A program made the translations under genes and the position numbers. Shown piece by piece: positions 18,350-26,700 of a DNA stretch of 64,000 nt (position 1 is the first letter of the stretch; every line of letters begins with the position of its first letter). The notes under the pieces were generated by a model. That model was not told the origin of the DNA. It made no database searches and worked only from the letters and a program-made list of their open reading frames with translations. The stretch is taken from NCBI GenBank assembly GCA_020161265.1, contig JAIUOC010000012.1, forward strand, positions 62,001 to 126,000, written 5' to 3'. Origin of the DNA: Chloroflexota bacterium (GTDB lineage: Bacteria > Chloroflexota > Chloroflexia > Chloroflexales > Herpetosiphonaceae).

Positions 18350-18355
18350 TATAAT
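18350..18355 (+). promoter_or_regulatory. Candidate -10 box of the transaldolase-pgsA-plsY run
   Basis: TATAAT at 18350-18355, about 60 bases before the transaldolase ATG. No convincing -35 is seen at 16-18 bases. Confidence 0.45.
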
Positions 18356-18413
18356 GCATGCTGGAAGTCTGAGAGGCATAGGTTCTAACCAGGGCAATCA
18401 AAGGAGCAACTGG

Positions 18414-19079
18414 ATGAAAATCTTTTTGGATACTGCTGATGTCGAAGAGATTCGCCAAGGCGTGGCGATGGGTGTGGTTGATGGTGTGACCACCAACCCT
18501 TCATTAGCAGCAAAAGCAGGCCGCAACTTCCGTGATGTGGTTTTAGAGATTGTTGAAATTTGTCCCGGCCCAGTCAGTGCCGAAACCGTGGCATTGCAAG
18601 CCGATGAAATAGTCCGCGAAGGCCGAATTTTGGCCAAATGGGCACCAAACATTGTGGTCAAAGTGCCGTTGATGGCTGAAGGCTTGAAGGCTGTTAAGCA
18701 GTTGACCAGCGAAGGCATCAAAACCAATGTAACCTTGATTTTCTCAGCTTCCCAAGCCTTATTGGCTGCCAAAGCTGGGGCCACCTTTGTTAGCCCATTC
18801 CTTGGGCGGCTCGACGATATTGGCCAAGATGGCATGATTTTGATTCGCGATATTGTCCAGATTTTCAAAAACTACAATATCCAAACTGAAGTTTTGGCGG
18901 CCTCAATTCGTCACCCAGTGCACGTTTTGCAATCGGCATTGGCTGGATCGCATGTTGCTACCATGCCATTCAAAGTGCTACAACAACTGGTCAAGCACCC
19001 GTTAACTGACAAAGGCATCGAAACCTTCTTAGTCGATTGGCAACAAGTGCCCGATGCCGCAACCGTGTTTGCTGAGTAA
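18414..19079 (+). CDS. tal: Transaldolase / fructose-6-phosphate aldolase-like (small subfamily)
   Basis: 221 residues from the ATG at 18414 with AAGGAG upstream; the longer frame starting at 18354 lies in the leader. Motifs [21 protein letters not shown], the Schiff-base lysine at position 83 in [29 protein letters not shown] and [12 protein letters not shown] define the short TalC/FSA group of aldolases. It either transfers dihydroxyacetone units in the non-oxidative pentose phosphate pathway or cleaves fructose 6-phosphate; sequence alone does not decide. It leads into pgsA 3 bases after its stop. Confidence 0.9.
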   Translation: MKIFLDTADVEEIRQGVAMGVVDGVTTNPSLAAKAGRNFRDVVLEIVEICPGPVSAETVALQADEIVREGRILAKWAPNIVVKVPLMAEGLKAVKQLTSEGIKTNVTLIFSASQALLAAKAGATFVSPFLGRLDDIGQDGMILIRDIVQIFKNYNIQTEVLAASIRHPVHVLQSALAGSHVATMPFKVLQQLVKHPLTDKGIETFLVDWQQVPDAATVFAE

Positions 19080-19082
19080 TCA

Positions 19083-19793
19083 ATGAGTAATGCACCTTCA
19101 TCAGGGCAATCACCAGCACCGCGTTTTCAACGCAGTAAACGCCCCCCGCTGCTTCGTCGGAAGGAGCGGGCGGGGCGTAAGCCTTGGGTGAACCCATGGA
19201 ATTTGGCCAACATTTTAAGTTCGATCCGCATCATCGCAACGATTCCGTTGTTGATGTTGTTGCTTAACGACACTGCCACCAGTTATTTCTGGGCATTTTG
19301 GTTTTATGTGGTGGTTGCGCTCACCGATATGCTCGATGGCCAACTGGCCCGAAAATATGGCTGGGTCAGCAATTTAGGCATCTTCCTCGATCTGACTGCC
19401 GATAAAATTTATACCGCCGGAATCTTGATCTGTTTGGTTGCCACCAATCTGCTTGACCCATGGGCGGCGATTATTATTTTGGTACGCGAATTTGTGGTGA
19501 CTGGCTTGCGCTCGCTCGCCGCTTCCGAGGGGGTGGTTATTCCATCGGGGCGTTGGGGTAAGCTCAAAATGATCATCACAATCATTGCGATCGGCTGGAT
19601 CATGGTTCGGGCCAACCTCGACCGTGACGGCTGGTTTAAGTTCATCGATTTTGCTGGCGGTTTGACCTGGCTGAGCCATTTATCGTCGATTGTGCTGTGG
19701 CTCGCGGTATTGCTCACGATTATGTCGGGAGTTGAATACATCTGGGGCGCTCGGGCGATTTTCCGCCAACCACCACGCCAAAAACAAGACTAA
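19083..19793 (+). CDS. pgsA: CDP-diacylglycerol-glycerol-3-phosphate 3-phosphatidyltransferase
   Basis: 236 residues. The CDP-alcohol phosphatidyltransferase signature is complete: Asp82-x2-Asp85-Gly-x2-Ala-Arg90-x8-Gly99-x3-Asp103-x3-Asp107. Several membrane helices follow (about 110-230). An N-terminal basic, proline-rich extension of some 40 residues precedes the first helix. It makes phosphatidylglycerophosphate, committing to phosphatidylglycerol. It sits 3 bases after transaldolase and 9 bases before plsY, another phospholipid gene, so these form a membrane-lipid operon. Confidence 0.92.
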   Translation: MSNAPSSGQSPAPRFQRSKRPPLLRRKERAGRKPWVNPWNLANILSSIRIIATIPLLMLLLNDTATSYFWAFWFYVVVALTDMLDGQLARKYGWVSNLGIFLDLTADKIYTAGILICLVATNLLDPWAAIIILVREFVVTGLRSLAASEGVVIPSGRWGKLKMIITIIAIGWIMVRANLDRDGWFKFIDFAGGLTWLSHLSSIVLWLAVLLTIMSGVEYIWGARAIFRQPPRQKQD

Positions 19794-19802
19794 GGAGGCT
19801 CT

Positions 19803-20417
19803 GTGAACTATTTGCTGATTGCAGTGATCAGTTATTTGCTTGGGTCGATTCCTTTTGGATTGTTGATTGGGCGGATGGTTGGTGGGATTGATGTGCGCTC
19901 GTATGGTTCGAAGCGCACTGGGGCAACCAATGTGTTGCGCACGCTTGGGCCACGCTATGGCGGCTTGGTCTTTGTGCTCGATGCGCTTAAAGGCATTGCC
20001 GCCATTTGGGCGGCGCGTTGGCTTATGCCCGATAATGCTTGGGCTATGGTTATGGCTGCCACAATTGCGGTGGTTGGCCATATTTACCCAATTTTTGCTG
20101 GTTTTCATGGTGGCCGTGGGGTGGCAACTGGCTTGGGCGGCGTTTTAGGCCTCTTTCCATGGGGCTTTTTGGCAGCGGCCTTGGTTTGGTGGGCGGTCGT
20201 ATTGTTGACTCGCTACGTTTCGTTGGCCTCAATTTTGGCCAGCATTGCCGCCGCGATTACCGCTGGCGTGTTTTTTATGCTTGATCAAAGCCATATTGCG
20301 ATTGTGACCTACTGCGCCTTGATCGCCTTAGCGGTAGTGGTTTCGCATCGTGATAACATTAGCCGACTGCGCAACGGCACCGAAAGCAAGTTTGGCCAGC
20401 GGGTCAGCGTCGAATAG
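19803..20417 (+). CDS. plsY: Acyl-phosphate:glycerol-3-phosphate acyltransferase
   Basis: 204 residues from the GTG at 19803, with AAGGAGG just before it. The three PlsY motifs are visible: SYLLGSIPFGLLIG (first helix), GSKRTGATNVLRTLG with conserved Ser/Arg/Asn, and GFHGGRGVATGLG for acyl-phosphate binding. A later HRDNISRLRNGTE completes the family pattern. This polytopic enzyme performs the first acylation of glycerol 3-phosphate. It directly follows pgsA, so precursor supply and head-group synthesis are co-expressed. Confidence 0.95.
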   Translation: MNYLLIAVISYLLGSIPFGLLIGRMVGGIDVRSYGSKRTGATNVLRTLGPRYGGLVFVLDALKGIAAIWAARWLMPDNAWAMVMAATIAVVGHIYPIFAGFHGGRGVATGLGGVLGLFPWGFLAAALVWWAVVLLTRYVSLASILASIAAAITAGVFFMLDQSHIAIVTYCALIALAVVVSHRDNISRLRNGTESKFGQRVSVE

Positions 20418-20453
20418 TCAGCCTATCGAGAATCAGACAAACCTAAATTCGTG

Positions 20454-20459
20454 TACAAT
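20454..20459 (+). promoter_or_regulatory. Candidate -10 box of the uracil-DNA glycosylase gene
   Basis: TACAAT preceded by GTG (GTGTACAAT), about 50 bases before the ATG. The same GTGTAYAAT form recurs near 55.58 and 61.15 kb. No clear -35. Confidence 0.45.
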
Positions 20460-20509
20460 ACCAACACATGATTTCTTAGGTTGTTGAACTCTGAGTTTGA
20501 TTTGCGCTT

Positions 20510-21172
20510 ATGACGCATGCAGCAGCAACACTTGCGGCCATTGCTGAAGAAGTCGCCCAATGCACTGCCTGCCCACTTTGTCGTACCCGAACCAACGCAG
20601 TGCCAGGCGAAGGCCCAGCCAATGCCGAGATTTTGTTAATTGGGGAAGGGCCAGGCCAACGTGAAGATGCACTTGGTCGGCCTTTTGTCGGGCCTTCGGG
20701 CGATTTGTTGGAACAATGGTTGGCCGAAATTGGCCTAAACCGTGAACAAGTCTTTATCGCCAATGTGGTGAAATGTCGGCCACCTGGCAACCGCGACCCT
20801 GAGCCAAGCGAAATCGCCGCTTGTGCCCATTTTTTAGATCGCCAGATTGCGGCTTTGGCTCCCAAGTTGATAGCGACGCTTGGGCGACATTCGATGAACA
20901 AGTTTTTTCCTGGTGGCAAAATTACCAAAATTCATGGCATTCGTGGGGTTAAACGCCAAGGCCAAACGGTATTTCTGCCCTTATTTCACCCAGCCTATGT
21001 GCTGCGTAACATGAACGCCATGCCCGATGCCATCGCCGATATCAAGTTGATACCACGGCTGATTGCGCGGCTCAACCAGCGTTTGCAAGAAGAAACCAAC
21101 GAAACAACTGAGCCAAATTTGCCCGAAACCGACGAGCCAACAACGCCACCACAACAAATGTCAATGTTTTAA
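20510..21172 (+). CDS. Type-4 (iron-sulfur) uracil-DNA glycosylase
   Basis: 220 residues. Catalytic motif GEGPGQREDALGRPFVG and the late motif HPAYVLRN identify a family-4 uracil-DNA glycosylase. The 4Fe-4S ligands are Cys18, Cys21, Cys89 and Cys105 (last two 16 residues apart). It excises uracil from DNA produced by cytosine deamination. A flexible tail of about 30 residues, rich in Glu, Pro and Thr, ends in QQMSMF, which matches the bacterial sliding-clamp-binding consensus QL[SD]LF in form; this is the last thing in the protein and so is accessible. Clamp binding is inference. Confidence 0.92.
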   Translation: MTHAAATLAAIAEEVAQCTACPLCRTRTNAVPGEGPANAEILLIGEGPGQREDALGRPFVGPSGDLLEQWLAEIGLNREQVFIANVVKCRPPGNRDPEPSEIAACAHFLDRQIAALAPKLIATLGRHSMNKFFPGGKITKIHGIRGVKRQGQTVFLPLFHPAYVLRNMNAMPDAIADIKLIPRLIARLNQRLQEETNETTEPNLPETDEPTTPPQQMSMF

Positions 21173-21231
21173 GGTCTCACCGCCGAAACCCCAGAACATC
21201 CGATTGATTGCTAGACCTAGAAGGATGCTGA

Positions 21232-21741
21232 ATGAGCTTTTTTCGGCAACGTAGATCGTTAATTGTGCTGAGCTTGCTGAACATCGGCTTATTAATCACA
21301 ACATGGTGGCTTTTATTGCGGCTTTTGGGTTTAGAACTAACGGCATTGCCTAGCTCATGGCGGCAACAAGCCCCAAGCTGGACTGATGGTCAAAAAGTTA
21401 CGGCGTTTTTCTTGCTAAGTTTGGGTTTAACCCTGCCACGCATGCTCTGGCAATTACTCTTGGAGTGGAATACCAGCTATCAAGTCGAGGCTGATGGACT
21501 GACAATTCGCACGCTTGGCTTGCTACAGTATTACCCATGGCAAGCGTTGGCCCAATTGCGGCCAAATTATAGCTATGACGATTATGTGCAGCGAATTGAT
21601 GTACTGATCGCGCCAGAATTTAGCCAAACTCGTTGGTATCGGCGCTGGTTCTATCGCCATTACTACAACAAAGTGCCGTTATATGCCACATCGGGGCAAC
21701 TCGTAAGCTTGCTAAGCCAAATTAAACAGCATTGTGGCTAA
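21232..21741 (+). CDS. Membrane protein with bacterial PH-like domain
   Basis: 169 residues; AAGGATG precedes the ATG. Two hydrophobic helices (about 10-32 and 55-78) are followed by YQVEADGLTIRTLGLLQYYPWQALAQLRP, the strand-turn-strand pattern of bacterial PH-domain proteins in which a GL-x-I/V-R motif precedes a tryptophan. Such proteins are membrane associated with no assigned activity. It sits between the uracil-DNA glycosylase and RNase J genes. Function unknown. Confidence 0.7.
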   Translation: MSFFRQRRSLIVLSLLNIGLLITTWWLLLRLLGLELTALPSSWRQQAPSWTDGQKVTAFFLLSLGLTLPRMLWQLLLEWNTSYQVEADGLTIRTLGLLQYYPWQALAQLRPNYSYDDYVQRIDVLIAPEFSQTRWYRRWFYRHYYNKVPLYATSGQLVSLLSQIKQHCG

Positions 21742-21874
21742 CATGGGCTTTTGGGCAATTGCGCAAAGGCTTGATCTGAAGAACTGCTACTCATCGTTAT
21801 GTGGAGTGGTACAAGAAAATTCTATTTAACAACTATCTCAGCCAAATCGGGCTGGGATTATTCAGAAAGGAGCC

Positions 21875-21925
21875 ATGACGACAGTGCAGGCCTACTTGCA
21901 CTGTGGTTTGTATTCGTATGACTAA
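21875..21925 (+). CDS. 16-codon leader ORF overlapping the RNase J start
   Basis: A micro-ORF, MTTVQAYLHCGLYSYD and a stop, with AAAGGAG 3 bases before its ATG. Its last codons overlap the RNase J ATG (21918) in another frame (TATGACTAA). The RNase J start has no ribosome site of its own. Codons 3-10 span a perfect 8-pair hairpin. It is best read as a translational-coupling or regulatory leader rather than a functional peptide. Confidence 0.5.
   Translation: MTTVQAYLHCGLYSYD
21881..21904 (+). promoter_or_regulatory. Perfect hairpin just upstream of the RNase J start
   Basis: ACAGTGCA (21881-21888) and TGCACTGT (21897-21904) are perfect complements around an 8-base loop, 13 bases before the rnj ATG. 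No T-run follows, so it is not a terminator. A ribosome reading the leader ORF would open it. Confidence 0.6.
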
Positions 21926-23627
21926 AAACAAATTACGGGTTATCCCACTTGGGGGCGCATCGGAAGTTGGCCGCAACATGTGGGTTTTTGAGTATGAAGA
22001 AGATATTGTCATCTGCGATATGGGTGTGATGTTTCCCGAAAGCGAGATGATGGGCGTTGATCTGGTGTTGCCTGATATCACCTATTTGCGCGATAAAGTT
22101 GCCAATATTCGCGGTATTTTGCTGACCCACGGCCACGAAGACCACATCGGAGCCGTGCCTTGGTTGATTGGCGATCTAGGCTTTCCAACGGTGTATGGCA
22201 CAACCTTAACCCTTGGTTTGCTCTCGAATAAGCTCAAAGAACATCGGTTAACTGATAAAGTTGAAACCAAAGTCATCGCGCCAGGCGATAAATTCCAGCT
22301 TGGTTGCTTCACGATTGAGCCATTTCACATTGCCCACTCCATCCCCGATTCAGTCGGCTTTGGCTTGACCTCGCCGGCTGGTTTGGCCTTGTACATCACC
22401 GACTGGAAGCTTGACCATACCCCTGTCGATAATTGGCCAACCGAAATTGATCGGTTGGTTGATTTTGGCCGTCGCAACCCAATCGTGTTGGTTACCGACT
22501 GCGTGCGGGTTGAATCGAAAGGCTACACCCCATCGGAGCGAGTGGTGGGCGATGCCTTTGATCAAATTTTTGCCACGGCTCCTGGTCGGGTCATTATGGC
22601 CACTTTTGCCTCAAATATCTCACGGGTACAAATGGCAATTAACGCGGCGATTGATTATGGCCGCAAGGTTGTGCCAGTTGGTCGCTCGATGGAAAACAAC
22701 ACCACGATCGCCCGTGAATTGGGCTACCTTGAAGTGCCCGATGGTACGTTGATTCGGCCAAGCGATATGAAAAACTTGCCCGATGATCAAATTGCGATTG
22801 TGTGTACGGGCAGCCAAGGCGAGCCAATGGCGGCGCTCTCACGGATGGCCAATCGCGACCATCGCCAAATTTCAATTCAGCGCGGCGATACCGTAGTAAT
22901 CTCAGCCTCACCAATTCCAGGCAACGAAGTATCGGTCTATAAAGTGATCGATAATTTGTACAAACTTGGAGCAAATGTGATCTATGGTTCAGATTTGCCA
23001 GTGCACGTTTCTGGTCACGCCGCCCAAGAAGAGCTGAAAATGCTGCTCAACTTGGTGCAACCACAGTATGTTATCCCATTCCACGGCGATTATCGCCACT
23101 TGGCTCGCTATAAGCAATTGGCCGAGGGCATGGGCTTTAATGGCGATAACGTACTGATTGCCGAGGGCGGCTCGATTATGGAATTCAGTCAAAATTATGG
23201 CAAACTGGTGAGCCGCGCACCCGTTGGTCATGTCTTTGTTGATGGCGTTTCGGTCGGCGATATTGGTGGGGCTGTGGTGCGCGACCGCCAAATGCTTTCC
23301 AAAGATGGCATCCTGATGGTTGTCGTTTCGGTCGATCTCCAAACTGGCAACTTGGTGGCTGGGCCAGATATTGTGAGCCGCGGCTTTGTTTCGACCCGCG
23401 ATTCAACCGATTTGATCGAGGGAGCCAAAGAAGCAGTGCGAGCCTCGTTCAGCGAAAGCTATGTGGTGCCAGCACGGGCATTTAGCGATGGTGAAGAAAC
23501 CGCCGAAGGCAATTCGCCAGCAGTTTCCTCGCCCGCAGCTCGCAAAATCAAAGAAGTGGTTGGGCGCTTTCTCTACGAACGCACCCGCCGTCGCCCGATG
23601 GTTATCCCGGTGGTGATGGAAGTTTAA
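21918..23627 (+). CDS. rnj: Ribonuclease J
   Basis: 569 residues from the ATG at 21918. The metallo-beta-lactamase motif is THGHEDHIGAVPW (His71, His73, Asp75, His76). The beta-CASP part is seen in VGRSMENNTTIARELG, CTGSQGEPMAALSRMA and HVSGHAAQEELKMLLNLVQP. Later FVDGVSVGDIGG and the C-terminal KIKEVVGRFLYERTRRRPMV complete the bacterial RNase J form. It is an endo- and 5'-3' exoribonuclease that matures and degrades RNA in the cytosol. Translation seems to depend on the leader ORF that overlaps its start. A long hairpin terminator follows. Confidence 0.95.
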   Translation: MTKNKLRVIPLGGASEVGRNMWVFEYEEDIVICDMGVMFPESEMMGVDLVLPDITYLRDKVANIRGILLTHGHEDHIGAVPWLIGDLGFPTVYGTTLTLGLLSNKLKEHRLTDKVETKVIAPGDKFQLGCFTIEPFHIAHSIPDSVGFGLTSPAGLALYITDWKLDHTPVDNWPTEIDRLVDFGRRNPIVLVTDCVRVESKGYTPSERVVGDAFDQIFATAPGRVIMATFASNISRVQMAINAAIDYGRKVVPVGRSMENNTTIARELGYLEVPDGTLIRPSDMKNLPDDQIAIVCTGSQGEPMAALSRMANRDHRQISIQRGDTVVISASPIPGNEVSVYKVIDNLYKLGANVIYGSDLPVHVSGHAAQEELKMLLNLVQPQYVIPFHGDYRHLARYKQLAEGMGFNGDNVLIAEGGSIMEFSQNYGKLVSRAPVGHVFVDGVSVGDIGGAVVRDRQMLSKDGILMVVVSVDLQTGNLVAGPDIVSRGFVSTRDSTDLIEGAKEAVRASFSESYVVPARAFSDGEETAEGNSPAVSSPAARKIKEVVGRFLYERTRRRPMVIPVVMEV

Positions 23628-23640
23628 AAAATATCACACG

Positions 23641-23682
23641 CAAAGGCCGCCTTGGAAATACTCCAAGGCGGCCTTTGCTTTA
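23641..23682 (+). terminator. Intrinsic terminator after RNase J
   Basis: A perfect 16-pair stem (23641-23656 with 23662-23677, ends CAAAGGCC and GGCCTTTG) around AATAC, then CTTTAA. Its stem is symmetrical and may stop transcription from both sides of this convergent junction. Confidence 0.85.
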
Positions 23683-23692
23683 ACCGAATTAA

Positions 23693-23726
23693 CTGGCAGT
23701 TATTGAGATTTTTCAGTAACTGCCAG
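23693..23726. terminator. Second hairpin at the RNase J / subtilase convergence
   Basis: CTGGCAGTTA (23693-23702) pairs with TAACTGCCAG (23717-23726); on the plus strand CTTGTTTTAG follows. It lies 7 bases past the stop of the minus-strand subtilase and probably marks its 3' end, though the minus-strand T-run is poor. Confidence 0.55.
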
Positions 23727-23732
23727 CTTGTT

Positions 23733-26700
23733 TTAGTTCTTGCTGACCATTGGTAAGTAGATCTTACGGGTTGGATCAACATTCTCAGTCACGTTGATCG
23801 TCACTGGAATTTGAACATTTGGTTGGGCTGTGTCGTTGGTTTGGATACACAGGTTGACTGTGTGGAGACCAGCGGCCAAGCCATTGGTGTTGAATTCAAG
23901 TGCCACATTGGCTGAGCCATCGGCTGCAATCGTGCCACTATTTGGCACTGAGCGAACCCATGGAGCAGCATCAGCAACACATGAAGCGCCACCACTGAGG
24001 TCAAGTGAAATATCATCAAGGAAGAAGTTGCTATTACCGCCAGCCTGAACAACTGATTCAACCGTCAGGGTATGGTTTGTTCCAGCGGCTAGCGCCGATG
24101 CGTTGATCGGTACTTCGACCAAGGTGTAGGTTGGGAAGCCAGTCCGTTCTGGGTTGGTTACTCGATAGACTTCATTGCCATCGATCAAAACGCGCATAAA
24201 GTCGTTTGGACGATCGGCAACTGCTGTAATAAACATCCAGAACGAGAGTGTTCCGCTGCTACCGGTTGGGGCAACAAAGCTTTGCTGCATTGTAGCAGTT
24301 TCGGTTGGCATCGTGTTGTCGATCCCACCGAACCATGCAAACCAGGTTCCGGTATGTGGAACATCCGAGGTTGAGTTTGGATCACAGGCAGTTGTACAGA
24401 ACACAACCCCAAAATTGGTTGAGCTTTGGCTCCAGAATGGGTTTGAGTTGCTATTGCCTGCGGCAACAGTTGCCTCAAAACTACCATCTTGGACCACTTC
24501 AGCGGCAGGTGCTGTTTGCTTGCTACCCGCAGAGCGTAAGTGGGCTGGGACTGGTTTGCGGGTAGCTACTTCGCCACTTGGGGCTTGGCGGCCACTGGCA
24601 GCCAGTTCAGCAATTGTCCAAGTCAAGGGTGCTGCACCATTGTTATCCAAGGTCAGGGTTTGAGTTGTGATGGTGTTGATTCCAACAGTCTCGCTGATTG
24701 GCGTGGTATCAACATCCAAACATGGTGCATTCAAGCGCAGTTGGCCATTTTGGGTAACCGCACCAGCTGCCGTAACCGTCACGTTGTAGGTTTGGGTAAC
24801 ATAGCCAGCCTTGGCAACCGTAATCGTATAGCTACCAGCAGCTAAGCTATAGCTGTATGATCCAGAGCCGCTGGTGGTCAAGACCGTTGCTGGAGTAGTG
24901 TTGATCGTCACAGTTGCGCCACTTAATGGAGCAGGTGAGACATCACATGCAGCTAAGCCTTGAATTGTCCCACTAATTGAACCGAAGTTCGGTGGAGCAG
25001 TAACCGTCAAGGTTACAGGGATAGTTACGCCTGGTAGTGGTGCATTGTGGGTCAAGACCAAGTTACCAGTGTAGACCCCAGCTTGGGTCAGGCCATTGGT
25101 CGAGAAGACCACATTGACCACTTGATTAGTCACTGGCGTACCGGGTAAGCCAGTAATCGTATTTGGCGTTTCAGTCAACCATGAAATAGCATCACAGCTA
25201 GCAGAAACACACAAGGCCATTTCGCTGCGCAGGCGAGCTTGGTTGAAGCTGAATTGAGCAGCTTGAGCCGTGCTTGCACCACGAACACCAACGGTTGCAC
25301 TCAAACCATTGTTGAATGATGGATTGCCATAATCGAGATCTTTGTATTGGTAAATCATGCCACCTTGTTCGTTGATCACAACTTGGAAGGTTGCATTACC
25401 AATATTGTCGTAGTGTGGGCGATTTTCCCATTGAACGATCAATGAGCGATTTGGCGCAGTACCGACAACTTTCCAGTAGGTTGCCCCTGATTCATCATCA
25501 ACATCATCCCAGAATGGTGAGATAACATTGTTGGTTGCGCCAGTCAGCAACGATTCGTTGGTTGCAGCGACATCACCAGTGGTTGCACCGACCAGGACAA
25601 CCCCATTGTTAGCAACCCGCAAGTTACGGCTGCTGGTGTTGAAGATGGTTACGGTAAATGGGCTGGTAATGTTGGCTTCTGCATCGTCAGTCAAGTTCAG
25701 GTTCGTACCATCGTTGGCTTCGATCCAGTTATATGGAATTTCCGAGATGGTATAGCCAGCTTGGCTGATGGCGCTGCGGCTTTGCTCGCTGATTGTTGCA
25801 TTGAGCGGAGCAGCACCCTTGCTGGTTACAACCAACGTTTGAGTTACAGGGGCAGCACCCAATTGGAGTGATGCACTCAATGAAGTTGGACCAGCGGTCA
25901 AACAAGCTTTGTTCAAGCGCAAGGTGAAGTTTTGGGTAACTTCAGCACCATCAGCAACCGTGACGCTTTGTGATTGACCAAGATGATCAACAGCACTAGC
26001 AGCAACGGTATAGGTACCACCTTGAGGCACGAAGAAGGCATATTCACCATTGGCATTGGTAGTAACTGTTGCAGTCATCCCGCTGGTATAGGTGATCAAG
26101 ATCTTAGCGCCAGCAGCTGGAGCAGGAATCGTATCACAAACACCTGATGAAACAACCGTACCACCAATCCGTGCTTGGGTAGCAGCGGGGTTGATGATCA
26201 TTGTCACTGGAATGTTGAATGTTTGGCTAATCACTGCTGAGTAACCAAGGTTCAGGCTGCCAGTGTAGGTACCAGGTTGGGTAATCACACCAGGATTCCA
26301 GCCGATTGCCACGTCGGTGCTTGCACCGCCAGCAATCACTCCAGTCGCAGGGGCTTCCTGCAACCATGGAATACTATCGCCGCTACCAATAATTGCTTGC
26401 AGCACACGCTCAAGCACAGTGCGTTCGATCGCTTCACCACTGGCACTGGTGCCTAGGCTAATGAAGTCGGTTGCAAGGTAGACTGCTTTGTAACCATTAC
26501 GTTGGATGAAGCTACCGCCAACTGCATTATTGACATAGCGGAAGATCACCGTCGATGAACTACCTGGGGTATAGAAGTCAGGGAATGAGTCTGCTGAAGC
26601 AGCATTCACACCAGCCATGAAATCGAAGCCAGTCAAGGCCCGATTCGCAGCACCTGGATCATCACCACCATAGGTTGAGTCAAGCATGGTTCGGTAGAAC

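Noticed and set aside
22411-22974. Frames on both strands within the RNase J gene
   Set aside because: No ribosome sites, odd amino-acid content and full overlap with a certain gene; they are shadows.
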